From Candidatus Aminicenantes bacterium UBA6072 (GTDB taxonomy: Bacteria > Acidobacteriota > Aminicenantia > UBA2199): DNA of 64,000 nt. Positions 8,090-16,841 of the stretch are shown here, one piece after another. The number at the start of each line of letters is the position of its first letter. The stretch's first letter is position 1. The notes under the pieces were generated by a model. The model was not told where the DNA came from. It saw only the letters and a list, made by a program, of their open reading frames with translations, and did no database searches. Position numbers and translations under genes: made by a program. Location of the stretch: the NCBI GenBank assembly GCA_002436105.1, contig DIXU01000014.1:163202-227201 (forward strand), written 5' to 3'.

Positions 8090-9370
8090 ATGCCAGAGAA
8101 CAAATCCCCGGAAACGAACGCCATCCCCGTCCCCCCGGTGCCGCAGCAGGCGCCGGGCGGAGCCGCGAACATCCCGGAGCCGCCGTTGAACCTGCCGCCC
8201 GAGGCCATGGTGCAGGAAACGATCCCTGTTGCATCGCCCGTCCCGCAGGCGAAAACGGAGGGGACGCGGCCGCGGACGGTCGCGAAGCCCGCTTTGCCGA
8301 AGAGCCTCTGGTGGCTGGCTGCGGCAATCCTGGCGCTGCTGGCCGTGCTGGTCATCGCGGTGGTCGGGAGCAGGGGCGGGAGGAAACCGGAAACCCCCGC
8401 GGTTCAAAGCACGGAAAAGACCGAGGAACTGAGCAATTATACCGCCTTCATCGCCGAGAACAAGGGGCTCATTGAAAAGAAGCCCGCAGAGCAGGTATTG
8501 ACGGCCGAGCCTTTTGCCGGCGAAGCGCCTCTGGCGGTCCGTGAGGCGGGGCCGCTTTCTTCCCGCGCTGCCGACCCGGAGCTGGCGGCCCTGGCTGAGG
8601 CGCTGATGAAGCGGGTGCAGATCATGCACGGCTTCCGCGATGCGGAGGCCAAAGGGCAGGTCATCCGCTCCACCAAGGGGGAATACCGGGGATTCCGCGT
8701 GAGCGCCCTGGAAAAGAGGGTGAACGGCGCCGCGGTCCATTCGGAGATCCTCCTGTCCACGCCGGGCAAAGGGGTGGTGCGAACGGTGAACCGGGTCCTG
8801 CAGCAGCTGGACAGGACCGATCTGAACGGCGTGCTTTCCGAGGTCCGTGCCGCCGGCCTGGAACACATCCCCCAGGCCGCGGGAGGCGGTTTGTTCCGTG
8901 TCCAATTGCGTCCCGTCCGCCCCTGGGGAAAGCCCATGGCCGCCGAATGGCTGATCGCGGCCAAGGCGGTCGGGGCGATCTCGCTGGGCATGCCGGTCGA
9001 CCGGATCAGGGAGAACCTCTCCCCCTCCGCGCAGGTCTTGAAGAGGAAGATCCTGGTCAATGACGCATATTACGATGTATACAAGGCGACCGATGCCGGC
9101 GGCGAGCCGCTGTTCTATGCCTATGAAAAGGCGGGCCGGGTCTGGGGCATCTCGGTGGTCAGCCCCGTCTTCAGGACCGTGAGCGGCATCGGCATCGGCA
9201 GCTCCCTGGACCAAATGCGCATCAGCTATCCCGAGGTACGGCTGGCCCACTCCGAAAGAAAGACGCCGTTCGCCCGGGTGCAGGGCGTTGACGGCATCTT
9301 CATTTTCCAGAGCGACACCCGGCAGGAGGTCGTCGCCATCCTGATCGGAGAATCTCCGGAATTCGAGTAG
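8090..9370 (+). CDS. single-pass membrane-anchored protein of unknown function
   Basis: I do not recognise this protein. ATG 8090 is chosen over the upstream TTG 8045 because TTG lies inside the -35 box and GGAG precedes the ATG. The 426-residue product starts with a proline-rich cytoplasmic segment of about 65 residues, then one strongly hydrophobic helix (LWWLAAAILALLAV, ~residues 70-92). The extracytoplasmic part has about 330 residues. Near its end are two related blocks, AISLGMPVDRIRENL and GIGIGSSLDQMRISYP, each followed by beta-rich sequence, suggesting a duplicated small domain. No catalytic motif is evident. It is transcribed alone and is convergent with the TRAP operon. Confidence 0.7.
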   Translation: MPENKSPETNAIPVPPVPQQAPGGAANIPEPPLNLPPEAMVQETIPVASPVPQAKTEGTRPRTVAKPALPKSLWWLAAAILALLAVLVIAVVGSRGGRKPETPAVQSTEKTEELSNYTAFIAENKGLIEKKPAEQVLTAEPFAGEAPLAVREAGPLSSRAADPELAALAEALMKRVQIMHGFRDAEAKGQVIRSTKGEYRGFRVSALEKRVNGAAVHSEILLSTPGKGVVRTVNRVLQQLDRTDLNGVLSEVRAAGLEHIPQAAGGGLFRVQLRPVRPWGKPMAAEWLIAAKAVGAISLGMPVDRIRENLSPSAQVLKRKILVNDAYYDVYKATDAGGEPLFYAYEKAGRVWGISVVSPVFRTVSGIGIGSSLDQMRISYPEVRLAHSERKTPFARVQGVDGIFIFQSDTRQEVVAILIGESPEFE

Positions 9371-9389
9371 GTTTTCCCGGCGGCGGCCT

Positions 9390-11261
9390 TTACTTGATGA
9401 GGCCCAGGAGCCCGATCGCGAAAAAAGGGACGTAGGTGATCAGCAGCACGGCCACCAGCTGGATGATCAGGAAGGGGAACACGTCCCGGTAGATCTTCCC
9501 GATCGGCTCGTTGAACGAATAGGAAGCCAGGTAGAGGTTCATGCCGACCGGCGGCGTCAGGTAGCCCAGCTCCATGTTGGCCAGGAAGATGATTCCCAGA
9601 TGCACCGGATGGATGCCGAACAGGTCGCCCAGGGGGATGATCAAAGGGACGATGACCATGATCGCCGAAAAGATGTCCATGAAGCAGCCCGTGATGAGCA
9701 GCGCGATGTTCAGCAGCAGAAGAAAGACGTATTTGGAATGGATGGCGCCCTGGACCCAGGCGGTCAGCTGCATGGGGATCTCGGCGTCCACGATGTAATA
9801 GGACAATCCCTTGGCCAGTGCCAGGATCGCCAGCACGCCGCCGATGATCGGCATGCATTTGATCATGACGCCGGGCAACGCCCGGACCTTGATGTCGCGA
9901 TGGATGACCATCTCGACGATCAGGGCATAGATCACCGCGACGGCGCCGCTCTCCACCAGCGTGGTGATGCCTCCGAAATATCCCCAGACGATGATGACCG
10001 GCAGCAGGATCTCCCAGAATGCGGCCCGGGCCGAGGACAGCGCTTCCCTGACGACGAAGGGCTCGCGGGGGATGTTCTTTTTCCTGGCGAAGAGGATGCC
10101 GAAAAGGGCCATGGCCAGCACCAAGATGATCCCGGGAACAATGCCGCCCAGGAACATGTCCTTGATGCTGACTTGGGCCGTCACTCCGTAGATGATGACC
10201 GGCAGGCTGGGGGGGAAAAGCAGCCCGATGCTGCCGACCGCGGTCAGCAACCCGGAACTGAATTTTTTCCCGTACTGCCCCTTGACCAGGACATAGGAGA
10301 GGAGGCCGCCCACGGCCAGGATCGTGACCCCGGAGGCGCCGGTGAAGGTCGTGAAGAACGTGCACACCAGGATGGCCATGAGGGCCAGCCCGCCCGGAAA
10401 CCAGGAGAAGAATGCCTTGAAGAGGCGGACGATCCGTTCCCCGGCCTTGCTCTCGGAGAGCAGGAAGCCGGTGAACGTGAACAGGGGAATGGCCGGGATG
10501 GAGTGGCTGGTCAGCAGGGAATAGGCCTCGTTGGCGACCACTTCCAGCGGTTGGGCGGCATGGGCGAACAGCATGAGGCCGATGCCTCCCAAAACGATGA
10601 AGATGGGCAGGCCGCTGACGGCTCCGAAGAGAAGCAGCAGGATGATCGGCGTCGAGAGGTGGGCGCCGATCCAGCCGTAGGCCGGCATCAGGGCCTGGAA
10701 TGCGTTTGCCGCAGCGGGCAGCAGGACCGAGGCGCTGTTGGCGGCGGCCTCCCAGGCCAGCAGCGTACCGAAAAGGAAACCGGACGAAGCGATCGCCCGT
10801 CCCCATTTTTCGCCGGGCGCCTGGCGGACAAAGCGGTAGGCCATGATCCCGTAGCCGACGGGCATGACCATGGCGATCCAGCGCTTGGGGATCACCCAGA
10901 GAGTGTCCGCCGGGTCGAAAGCGTTCAGGAGGAACGAAAACGCGCACCAGGTGAAAGCCGTGGCAAAGGCCGTGCTGATGACCGCGTTGAGCACGCGCAC
11001 GCGGGAGAATGTTCCCGGCTTGAATTTCAGGTTCAGGGTCAGGGAAAGATGGCGGTTTTCCCGGCTGGTGATGGCGGCGGCGATGAAAGCCAGCATCAGC
11101 ACCAGGTGATGGGTGATCTCGGTGGAATTGCGCACGCCGGTATGGAAGAACTTGCGGGCGATCACCTCCATAAGGGGGAACAGGGCCAGAAGGAAAATGG
11201 TGAAGAACGCCAGCAGCGATTCCACCCCGCGCGCGTTCTTGCGGATCCCGGCGATTCTCAT
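9390..11261 (-). CDS. TRAP transporter fused permease DctQM
   Basis: This 623-residue membrane protein joins the two TRAP permease subunits. Residues 1-~170 form the four-helix DctQ domain (MEVIARKFFHTGVRNSTE, then SRENRHLSL). The rest is the large DctM domain with its many helices and signatures such as GLPIFIVLGGIGLM, SIPAIPLFTFTGFLL and TPPVGMNLYL. The pair uses the sodium gradient to import the ligand delivered by the binding protein. Its start overlaps the stop of the binding-protein gene (ATGA), right after a run of eight A on the coding strand. QM fusions are known in sialate and some other TRAP systems. Confidence 0.92.
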   Translation of the reverse strand: MRIAGIRKNARGVESLLAFFTIFLLALFPLMEVIARKFFHTGVRNSTEITHHLVLMLAFIAAAITSRENRHLSLTLNLKFKPGTFSRVRVLNAVISTAFATAFTWCAFSFLLNAFDPADTLWVIPKRWIAMVMPVGYGIMAYRFVRQAPGEKWGRAIASSGFLFGTLLAWEAAANSASVLLPAAANAFQALMPAYGWIGAHLSTPIILLLLFGAVSGLPIFIVLGGIGLMLFAHAAQPLEVVANEAYSLLTSHSIPAIPLFTFTGFLLSESKAGERIVRLFKAFFSWFPGGLALMAILVCTFFTTFTGASGVTILAVGGLLSYVLVKGQYGKKFSSGLLTAVGSIGLLFPPSLPVIIYGVTAQVSIKDMFLGGIVPGIILVLAMALFGILFARKKNIPREPFVVREALSSARAAFWEILLPVIIVWGYFGGITTLVESGAVAVIYALIVEMVIHRDIKVRALPGVMIKCMPIIGGVLAILALAKGLSYYIVDAEIPMQLTAWVQGAIHSKYVFLLLLNIALLITGCFMDIFSAIMVIVPLIIPLGDLFGIHPVHLGIIFLANMELGYLTPPVGMNLYLASYSFNEPIGKIYRDVFPFLIIQLVAVLLITYVPFFAIGLLGLIK

Positions 11262-12244
11262 TTTTTTTGTCTGTATTCCAGCAGGATCTGCTGCAATTTC
11301 TCGAAGATCTCACGGCTGAAAAGCTTGCCCACCAGCTCGTCCATCCCCTGCTCGGCGGCCGCCTTCCATTGGGCCAGGCTGTCGGGCGGCGCCTGGTGGA
11401 TGACCAGGCCGTTTTTCTTCATCGTGTCGATCGCCTTGATTTCCAGCTTCTCGGTCTCCGCGGCCAGTTTCCTGGAGACACGGTCGACCGCGACTTCCAT
11501 GGCCTGGCGCTGGCCCTCGGGGATCTTCTCCCATATGCGGTCCACGATCACCAGGCCGCCGACCAGCGGGGCGATCTTCAGCGAGCACATATGCCGGGCG
11601 ATGCCGAAATACTGGCCCGAAGCCGCCACCAGCGGCGGCAGGTAAAAAGCGTCGACCATGCCGCTCTGCAGGGCCATCATCAGGTCGGACAGCTCGTTGG
11701 GGACGATATGGTACCCCGATTTCTTCCAGGCCTGCTCCATCTCGGGATTGCCGGTGCTGAACGACAGCTTCTGCTTCTTCAGATCCTGCGGGTAGAGGAC
11801 GGGGGTCTTGGAAAAGAAGTTCACCCAGCCGGTCATCGTCCAGATGATCACCTTGAATCCCTTGTCCTGGATCTGTTGTTCAAAGACCGGCGTCAGCCGC
11901 TCCATGACATAGGCCATCTCCGCCTCGGAGTGAAAAAGGAACGGGGTGATGAGGATGAATGCGTCGGGATTGATCTTGGACAGCCCGATGTTGGTCAAAA
12001 CGGCGCCGCCGAGGGTCCCGACCTTCATTTTGCGAATCGTGTCCTCCTCGCCGCCGGCAATGCCGCCAGGGTAGATTTTCAGCTTGACCTTGCCGCCGCT
12101 GATCGCCGCCCACTCCCTGGCGATCTCCTTGAGCGCATCGTCCCAGGGCGAGCGGTCGGGAGCCATGCTGCCGATCTTGATCACCTGCGCCGGCAGGATC
12201 AGGGCCGCCAGCAGCAGAACAACCGACAAGCGGATCCGTTTCAT
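11258..12244 (-). CDS. dctP: TRAP transporter periplasmic binding protein (DctP/TatP-like)
   Basis: ATG 12244 (MKRIRLSVVLLL) is chosen because a GGAG lies 8 nt upstream; an ATG at 12250 is too close. The 328-residue product has a signal peptide and the DctP fold (KIGSMAPDRSPWDD, GGIAGGEEDTIRKMKVG, MMALQSGMVDAFYLPP). Most TRAP binding proteins hold the ligand carboxylate with an arginine in a K-[IF]-R-x-P strand; the matching stretch here reads KLSFSTGNPEM with Ser at that place. This suggests a non-carboxylate, perhaps hydrophobic, ligand, as proposed for treponemal TatP. It sits 2 nt after tatT and overlaps dctQM, so all three are one operon. Confidence 0.9.
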   Translation of the reverse strand: MKRIRLSVVLLLAALILPAQVIKIGSMAPDRSPWDDALKEIAREWAAISGGKVKLKIYPGGIAGGEEDTIRKMKVGTLGGAVLTNIGLSKINPDAFILITPFLFHSEAEMAYVMERLTPVFEQQIQDKGFKVIIWTMTGWVNFFSKTPVLYPQDLKKQKLSFSTGNPEMEQAWKKSGYHIVPNELSDLMMALQSGMVDAFYLPPLVAASGQYFGIARHMCSLKIAPLVGGLVIVDRIWEKIPEGQRQAMEVAVDRVSRKLAAETEKLEIKAIDTMKKNGLVIHQAPPDSLAQWKAAAEQGMDELVGKLFSREIFEKLQQILLEYRQKK

Positions 12245-12246
12245 GG

Positions 12247-13206
12247 TCATTTCTCCTCGATGTTCGTCGGCATCTCTTCCGTTTCCACGAAAAAATCGTC
12301 GGCGTGCTCCAGCAGCCATCGCGCCTTGCGCCGGTTGAGCACGTTCACCAGGCGGTTTCCCGGGTCCGACTCCGGGTCGATCGCCAGCGCCTGGTTCAGG
12401 AGCTCCCTGAACCCGGAGAGATCCTGTTCCTTGACCGTCACGGCCGTGGCCAGGGAGATGTACGGGGTGGATGACCGGCCGCCGGAAACGGCCACGGCCT
12501 TGGCGAAATGCTCGCGCGCTTTTTTCAGGCTCCCGCCCATATACTCAGGGAGCGACCCGTAATACAGGATGTAGAACTCGTGGATGGCGCCGGCGGCATA
12601 GTCGGGATCGAGCCGGTACACCCTCTCGATCAGGGCTGCCGCGGCCGGCAGCGTCACGCCCAGGTCCATGTCAAAGGGGTCGATGGCATATGCGCCCAGC
12701 CAGCCGGCCCCGGCCCAATAGAGCAACGGGGCATCCCTGCGAGTGGTGCGCTCCAGGGCCTTGGCGAAGTCCTTTTGGTCCAAATTCGCGCGGAAACCGG
12801 GATGCTTTTCCTCCAGTCCGGCCAGGATGATGTCGCGGCCGCGCAGGTAGAGATTCTTGGCCCGTTGATAGCCGAATTCCTGCTTTTCATACTCGGTCTC
12901 GGGGAGCATGGCGGCCGGCGTCTGCAGAAAGGCGTTGGCGTACATGACGAACAGGCTTCCCGTCTGCAGCCGCAGCCCCTGGTGGCGCGGGTTTGCCGCC
13001 AGCAGGGATTCGTACATCTTGATGGCGAAAGGCAACGCGTCGCCGACCAATTCCGGGTCGTTGTCTCCGGTGAACACCGTGCTGGATTCGCCGCCGGTCA
13101 GGGCGTTGGCCACCTGGTTCATGGCCAGTTTCTTGAGCGAGCAGGCTGGGGAAAAAATCAGGACGGGCAACAGGAGCACGCCGGCAGTGAAAAACGATTG
13201 TTTCAT
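12247..13206 (-). CDS. tatT: TRAP-associated lipoprotein TatT (T component)
   Basis: This 319-residue protein has a lipoprotein signal ending at C22 (FSPAC), so it should be acylated and membrane-anchored on the periplasmic side. The mature part is helical with TPR-like pairs, for example YESLLAANPRHQGLRLQTGS, LLYWAGAGWLGAY and GALPEYMGG-like LPEYMGGSLKKAREHF. This matches the TatT component of TRAP systems, studied structurally in Treponema pallidum, where it forms a trimer with a pore and pairs with TatP. It is first in the operon, with a GGAGAAAG site before its ATG. TatT is thought to bridge ligand delivery to the binding protein; the ligand is unknown. Confidence 0.88.
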   Translation of the reverse strand: MKQSFFTAGVLLLPVLIFSPACSLKKLAMNQVANALTGGESSTVFTGDNDPELVGDALPFAIKMYESLLAANPRHQGLRLQTGSLFVMYANAFLQTPAAMLPETEYEKQEFGYQRAKNLYLRGRDIILAGLEEKHPGFRANLDQKDFAKALERTTRRDAPLLYWAGAGWLGAYAIDPFDMDLGVTLPAAAALIERVYRLDPDYAAGAIHEFYILYYGSLPEYMGGSLKKAREHFAKAVAVSGGRSSTPYISLATAVTVKEQDLSGFRELLNQALAIDPESDPGNRLVNVLNRRKARWLLEHADDFFVETEEMPTNIEEK

Positions 13207-13230
13207 TTTCTTTCTCCAGGATGCAATGCC

Positions 13231-13260
13231 ATTATACTACTTTTAACCGCCGGCCGTAAA
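13231..13260 (-). promoter_or_regulatory. promoter of the tatT-dctP-dctQM operon
   Basis: Reading the minus strand: TTTACG (13260-13255), an 18-nt spacer and a perfect TATAAT (13236-13231). The leader to ATG 13206 contains GGAGAAAG. It is divergent from the nadA promoter about 37 bases away. Confidence 0.6.
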
Positions 13261-13296
13261 TATCATTTCGGGTCTCTTGTGGCCTTCACCGGGAGT

Positions 13297-13325
13297 TTGA
13301 CGGCGAGGGTGAAAAAAGTTAGAAT
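13297..13325 (+). promoter_or_regulatory. promoter of nadA
   Basis: TTGACG at 13297-13302, a 17-nt spacer and TAGAAT at 13320-13325. A GGAGAGG ribosome-binding stretch begins at 13331 and nadA starts at 13342, so the leader is only about 10 nt but not absent. Confidence 0.65.
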
Positions 13326-13341
13326 TCGCCGGAGAGGCAAA

Positions 13342-14256
13342 ATGACAGAGGAACCGATCCTGGGGCGCGAGATCGAGGCGCTGAAACACCAGAGAGACGC
13401 CGTCATCCTGGCCCATAATTACCAGGTCGAAGAGGTCCAGCTGGCGGCCGACTTTCTGGGCGATTCCCTCGAGCTGAGCCGGCGGGCGGCCTCCCTGAAC
13501 CAAAGCGTCATCGTCTTCGCCGGGGTCAAGTTCATGGCCGAGACGGCCAAGATCCTGTCGCCGGACAAGAAGGTCCTGCTGCCGCGACTCGACGCCGGCT
13601 GCCCCATGGCCGACATGATCACCGTGGGCGAGCTGCGCGAGCTGAAGGCCCGGCACCCGGAGGCGGCGGTGGTCACCTACGTGAATTCCTCGGTGGAGAT
13701 CAAGGCCGAGAGCGACGTGTGCTGCACTTCGGCCAATGCCGCCCAGGTGGTCCGCGCCGTCCCCGCCGCCGAGATCATCTTCATCCCCGACCGCAACCTG
13801 GGAAGCTACGTGCAGCGGCTGGTCCCCGAAAAGAAGCTGCATCTTTTCGAGGGTTATTGCTACGTGCACGACCGCATCAAGCGGGAAGAGATCGAAGCCG
13901 CGCATGCCCGGCATCCGCAGGCCAGGATCATCGTCCACCCGGAGGTGCGACCGGAAATCGTCGACCTTGCCGACGAGGTCCTGTCCACCAGCGGCATGCT
14001 GCGCTACGTCCGGGAATCCACGGCGCGCGAGTTCATCGTCGCCACCGAGCAGGGCCTGCTGCAGAGGATGATGCGCGAGAACCCGGGCAAGGCGTTCATC
14101 CCGGCCGGGGCAGCCAAGATCTGCAGCAACATGAAGCGGACGTCGCTCCTGGATGTCCGTGATTCCCTCCGGGACGACAAGTATGTGATCCAGATCGATC
14201 CGGCCGTCGCCGCGCGGGCCGGCCGGGCGCTGCGTGAAATGCTACAATACGGATAA
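13342..14256 (+). CDS. nadA: quinolinate synthase A
   Basis: This 304-residue enzyme condenses iminoaspartate with dihydroxyacetone phosphate to quinolinate in de novo NAD synthesis, using a 4Fe-4S cluster. The three cluster cysteines are in place: GCPMAD, CCTSAN and AAKICSNM. Other signatures are ILAHNYQ near residue 20 and HPEVRPE. ATG 13342 follows GGAGAGG by 4 nt; the long upstream open frame has no role. nadB and nadC are not adjacent. The next gene, 9 bases on, encodes a NifU-like scaffold, which may help supply this enzyme's cluster; that link is inferred from position only. Confidence 0.95.
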   Translation: MTEEPILGREIEALKHQRDAVILAHNYQVEEVQLAADFLGDSLELSRRAASLNQSVIVFAGVKFMAETAKILSPDKKVLLPRLDAGCPMADMITVGELRELKARHPEAAVVTYVNSSVEIKAESDVCCTSANAAQVVRAVPAAEIIFIPDRNLGSYVQRLVPEKKLHLFEGYCYVHDRIKREEIEAAHARHPQARIIVHPEVRPEIVDLADEVLSTSGMLRYVRESTAREFIVATEQGLLQRMMRENPGKAFIPAGAAKICSNMKRTSLLDVRDSLRDDKYVIQIDPAVAARAGRALREMLQYG

Positions 14257-14265
14257 GGAGACAAC

Positions 14266-14499
14266 ATGGAACTGAAGGAAAAAGTCGCGGCCGTGATCGA
14301 GCAGGTGCGCCCCGCCCTGCAGGGAGACGGAGGCGATATCGAGCTGGTCGATGTGCTGGCCGACGAAAAGGCGGTGCTGGTGCGGCTCAAGGGGCACTGT
14401 TTCGGCTGCCCGATGAGCACCTATACCATCAAGGGATATGTCGAACAGGTGATGAAGCAGGAGATCCCTGAGATTTCCGAGGTCCGCCTGGTCCAGTAG
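14266..14499 (+). CDS. NifU C-terminal-domain (Nfu) iron-sulfur scaffold
   Basis: This 77-residue protein is a stand-alone Nfu domain. It starts with the typical VIEQVRPALQGDGGDIELVDV and carries the cluster-binding CxxC as HCFGCPMS. It should assemble or carry a 4Fe-4S cluster as a dimer in the cytoplasm. An A-type N-terminal domain such as that of NfuA is absent. It follows nadA by 9 bases with its own GGAGA site, so it is very likely co-transcribed with that 4Fe-4S enzyme. The family is clear; the client set is not. Confidence 0.92.
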   Translation: MELKEKVAAVIEQVRPALQGDGGDIELVDVLADEKAVLVRLKGHCFGCPMSTYTIKGYVEQVMKQEIPEISEVRLVQ

Positions 14500-14549
14500 A
14501 TGCCGTTCCCCTTTCCCCCCCCGATCGCCGCTAACCGTCCCTGCCGGCC

Positions 14550-16025
14550 GTGCCGTTGAGGGCTGGGCCGTTGCGGTCCTTCCTCCGCTTCCTGCTCCTG
14601 CTGCCGCTCCTGGCCTGGGCGGGGGGCGACAGGGTGCTGCGCGTCGCCTGCTTCGATTTCCCCGGATCGTTCAACCCGGTGTATGCCACCAGCGAAACGG
14701 CGCAGGCGGTGGCCAACAAGGTTTATCAGGCCCTGTTCAATTTCGATCCGCAGGGGAAGCCCTGTCCCGAGCTGGTCGGTTCCTATTCCCGCAATGAGGC
14801 CGGGACCTCGATCACGCTGACGCTGAAGCCCGGGGCGCGCTTCGCCGACGGCTCGGCGCTGGACAGCCAGGACGTGGTCGCCACCATCGCCCTGCTTCGC
14901 GATCCGCGCTTCGAGTATCCCTATGCCGCCGACCTGGATTTCCTGGCCAAGGCCGAGGCCGTCGGGCCGCTGGGACTGCGCCTGGAACTGAAGGGAAAAT
15001 TCGCCCCCTGGAAAAGCTACCTGACCTTCAAGGTCATGAATGCCGATGAGCTCCGGGGCGTCGGCGCGAAGGAATTCCGGAACCGGGCGCCGACGGGCAG
15101 CGGCCCCTACCGCCTGGCCTCCGTGAATGAGCCCTGGGGTTTCGAACTGGCGAGGAACCCGCGCTGGCCGGGAGACCTGCGCTTCGACCGCATCCGCTAT
15201 GCCGTTCTTGCCGACCCCCGCCAGGCCCCGCTGAAGCTGCTGAACGACGAGACCGACGCCGTGGAGATCCATGGCGACGATGCCGCTGCCTATGCGCGCT
15301 TGAAAGAATGGCGCCGGCGCTTCCGGCTTTTTCCCTACAGGAAATTCGGCTACACCTACCTGGTGTTCAACATGCGGAAGCCCGCCATCGGCAGGGACCT
15401 GCGGCGACGCGCCTTCAACCGGCTGCAGGCCACGCGCTTCCTCGACGATTTCCTGGCCGGCCGCGGCGAGCGCGTTCATTCGCCTTTTCTGTTGTTCGCC
15501 GCTGAAAAGAGGCCGCGGCCGTTCTCCGTCGCCCCCGCTCAGCGCAGGCAACGGCTGCGGATCATGACCAACAGCGAGTCGGTCGTGCGCCGCCAGCTGG
15601 TGCTGTTCCTGTGCGAGGAGCTGAAGGCCGACGGCTTTGAACTGGAGCCCGTTTTCGTCGAATACCGCATGTTCCTGCAGCGCTTGAAGCAGGGGGATTT
15701 CGACCTGGCCGTATCGGCGTTCCTCCTGGACATCGATTGGAACATGAAGGATGTCCTCTCCAGCTCAGGCTACTTCAATTATGCCGGCTATTCCTCCGCG
15801 GCGATGGATGCCGCCCTGGAGGCGGGGCTGCGCGAGATGGACGAGGGCAAACGCCGGGCGATATACGGCCGCGCCCATGATCTTTGGCGTGACGAGTTGC
15901 CCCTGATCCCGCTGTTCAACTTGAACTATTACATGGGGGTGACGCGGGAGATCACGCCGCCCCGGAAGCGCTTTGCACTGATCGGCTCCTGCGGCGATTT
16001 TTTTTACAACCTCCAGGACTGGTAG
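14550..16025 (+). CDS. extracellular solute-binding protein, family 5 (oligopeptide/nickel type)
   Basis: This 491-residue protein begins at GTG 14550, with TTG 14556 and TTG 14571 as alternatives. A hydrophobic signal segment (FLRFLLLLPLLAWA) precedes a fold typical of SBP_bac_5: LRVACFDFPGSFNPVYA, GARFADGSALDSQDVVA and FRNRAPTGSGPYRL. There is no clear lipobox cysteine, so it may be freely periplasmic. Family members deliver peptides, nickel or sugars to ABC permeases. No permease or ATPase gene is adjacent, so the transporter partner and ligand are unknown. It has no obvious promoter of its own and may be read through from nadA-nfu. Confidence 0.85.
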   Translation: MPLRAGPLRSFLRFLLLLPLLAWAGGDRVLRVACFDFPGSFNPVYATSETAQAVANKVYQALFNFDPQGKPCPELVGSYSRNEAGTSITLTLKPGARFADGSALDSQDVVATIALLRDPRFEYPYAADLDFLAKAEAVGPLGLRLELKGKFAPWKSYLTFKVMNADELRGVGAKEFRNRAPTGSGPYRLASVNEPWGFELARNPRWPGDLRFDRIRYAVLADPRQAPLKLLNDETDAVEIHGDDAAAYARLKEWRRRFRLFPYRKFGYTYLVFNMRKPAIGRDLRRRAFNRLQATRFLDDFLAGRGERVHSPFLLFAAEKRPRPFSVAPAQRRQRLRIMTNSESVVRRQLVLFLCEELKADGFELEPVFVEYRMFLQRLKQGDFDLAVSAFLLDIDWNMKDVLSSSGYFNYAGYSSAAMDAALEAGLREMDEGKRRAIYGRAHDLWRDELPLIPLFNLNYYMGVTREITPPRKRFALIGSCGDFFYNLQDW

Positions 16026-16085
16026 CCGCGGGATCTTTTCCCGGCCGGGATCCTTGAGGATGGTCCCATTCCGGTTCCCGGCCGC

Positions 16086-16841
16086 TTACCCAAGCAACCC
16101 TCTCAGGCGCTGATAACCGTCCCTGCTGACGGGGATGACCGTTCCGTTGGCGAGCTTCACCACCTTGCTTTCCCTGGAATAGGGTTCAATGGCTTTGAGA
16201 AAATGCAGGTTGATGATATAGGAGCGGTGCACGCGGCAGAACTGGCGCTTGTCCAGAAGCTCCCCGGCGCGGCTCAGGCGTTCGCTCTTCAGCCAGGATT
16301 TGCCTGCGGAATATATGCGGATATAGTCATCCTGAGCCTCAATATGAGTGATCGTAGCCACCGGGATGACCGCAATGTCCGTTCCCGTCCGGATCAGTAT
16401 CCGGGTCAGGGGGCTCAGGCTGTCCTGGTGTTCCCGCAGCAGCTCCCGGCGCAGGGAGTCTTCTTCCTTTTTTCCCAGCAGCAGGCGCACCCTTTCCAGG
16501 GCCTGCGCCAGGCGTTCGCTCCGCACGGGCTTCAGCAGGTAGTCCACGGCCCGGGCCTCAAAAGCGCGCAGGGCATATTGATCATAAGCGGTCACGAAGA
16601 TCACGCTTGGAGAGTCCTCTCCCAGCAATTCCAGCACGTCAAATCCGTCCAGTTTCGGCATCTGGATATCCAGGAAAACCAGATCCGGCCTTATTTCCAT
16701 GATCGCCTTGACCGCTTCAAAGCCGTTCTCGCATTCAGCGCAGATCTCAAGGCCGGGGAATCCCTGCAGCTCGACCCTGAGCGCTTTGCGTGCCAGCTCC
16801 TCATCATCCACGATCAGCACACGGATGACCTTATCGTGCAT
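16086..16841 (-). CDS. LytTR-family DNA-binding response regulator
   Basis: This 251-residue regulator has an N-terminal receiver (D12-D13 pocket, phospho-acceptor D58 in LVFLDIQMPKLDG, T and K in FVTAYD and LLKPVR). A C-terminal LytTR domain covers ~150-250 (ILIRTGTDIAVIPVATI, FCRVHRSYIINL). LytTR proteins bind direct-repeat DNA sites with a beta fold. Its start overlaps the end of the kinase gene by 11 bases, and the two form a LytS/LytR-type pair. The third, upstream gene of the unit encodes a LiaF-like membrane protein, so the target is probably an envelope or membrane-stress response. This is inferred from context. Confidence 0.93.
   Translation of the reverse strand: MHDKVIRVLIVDDEELARKALRVELQGFPGLEICAECENGFEAVKAIMEIRPDLVFLDIQMPKLDGFDVLELLGEDSPSVIFVTAYDQYALRAFEARAVDYLLKPVRSERLAQALERVRLLLGKKEEDSLRRELLREHQDSLSPLTRILIRTGTDIAVIPVATITHIEAQDDYIRIYSAGKSWLKSERLSRAGELLDKRQFCRVHRSYIINLHFLKAIEPYSRESKVVKLANGTVIPVSRDGYQRLRGLLG

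Noticed and set aside
9600..11645. Open frame of 681 codons on the plus strand opposite dctQM
   Set aside because: Rich in Asp/Gln/His/Gly with no hydrophobic core; it is the antisense shadow of membrane-helix codons.
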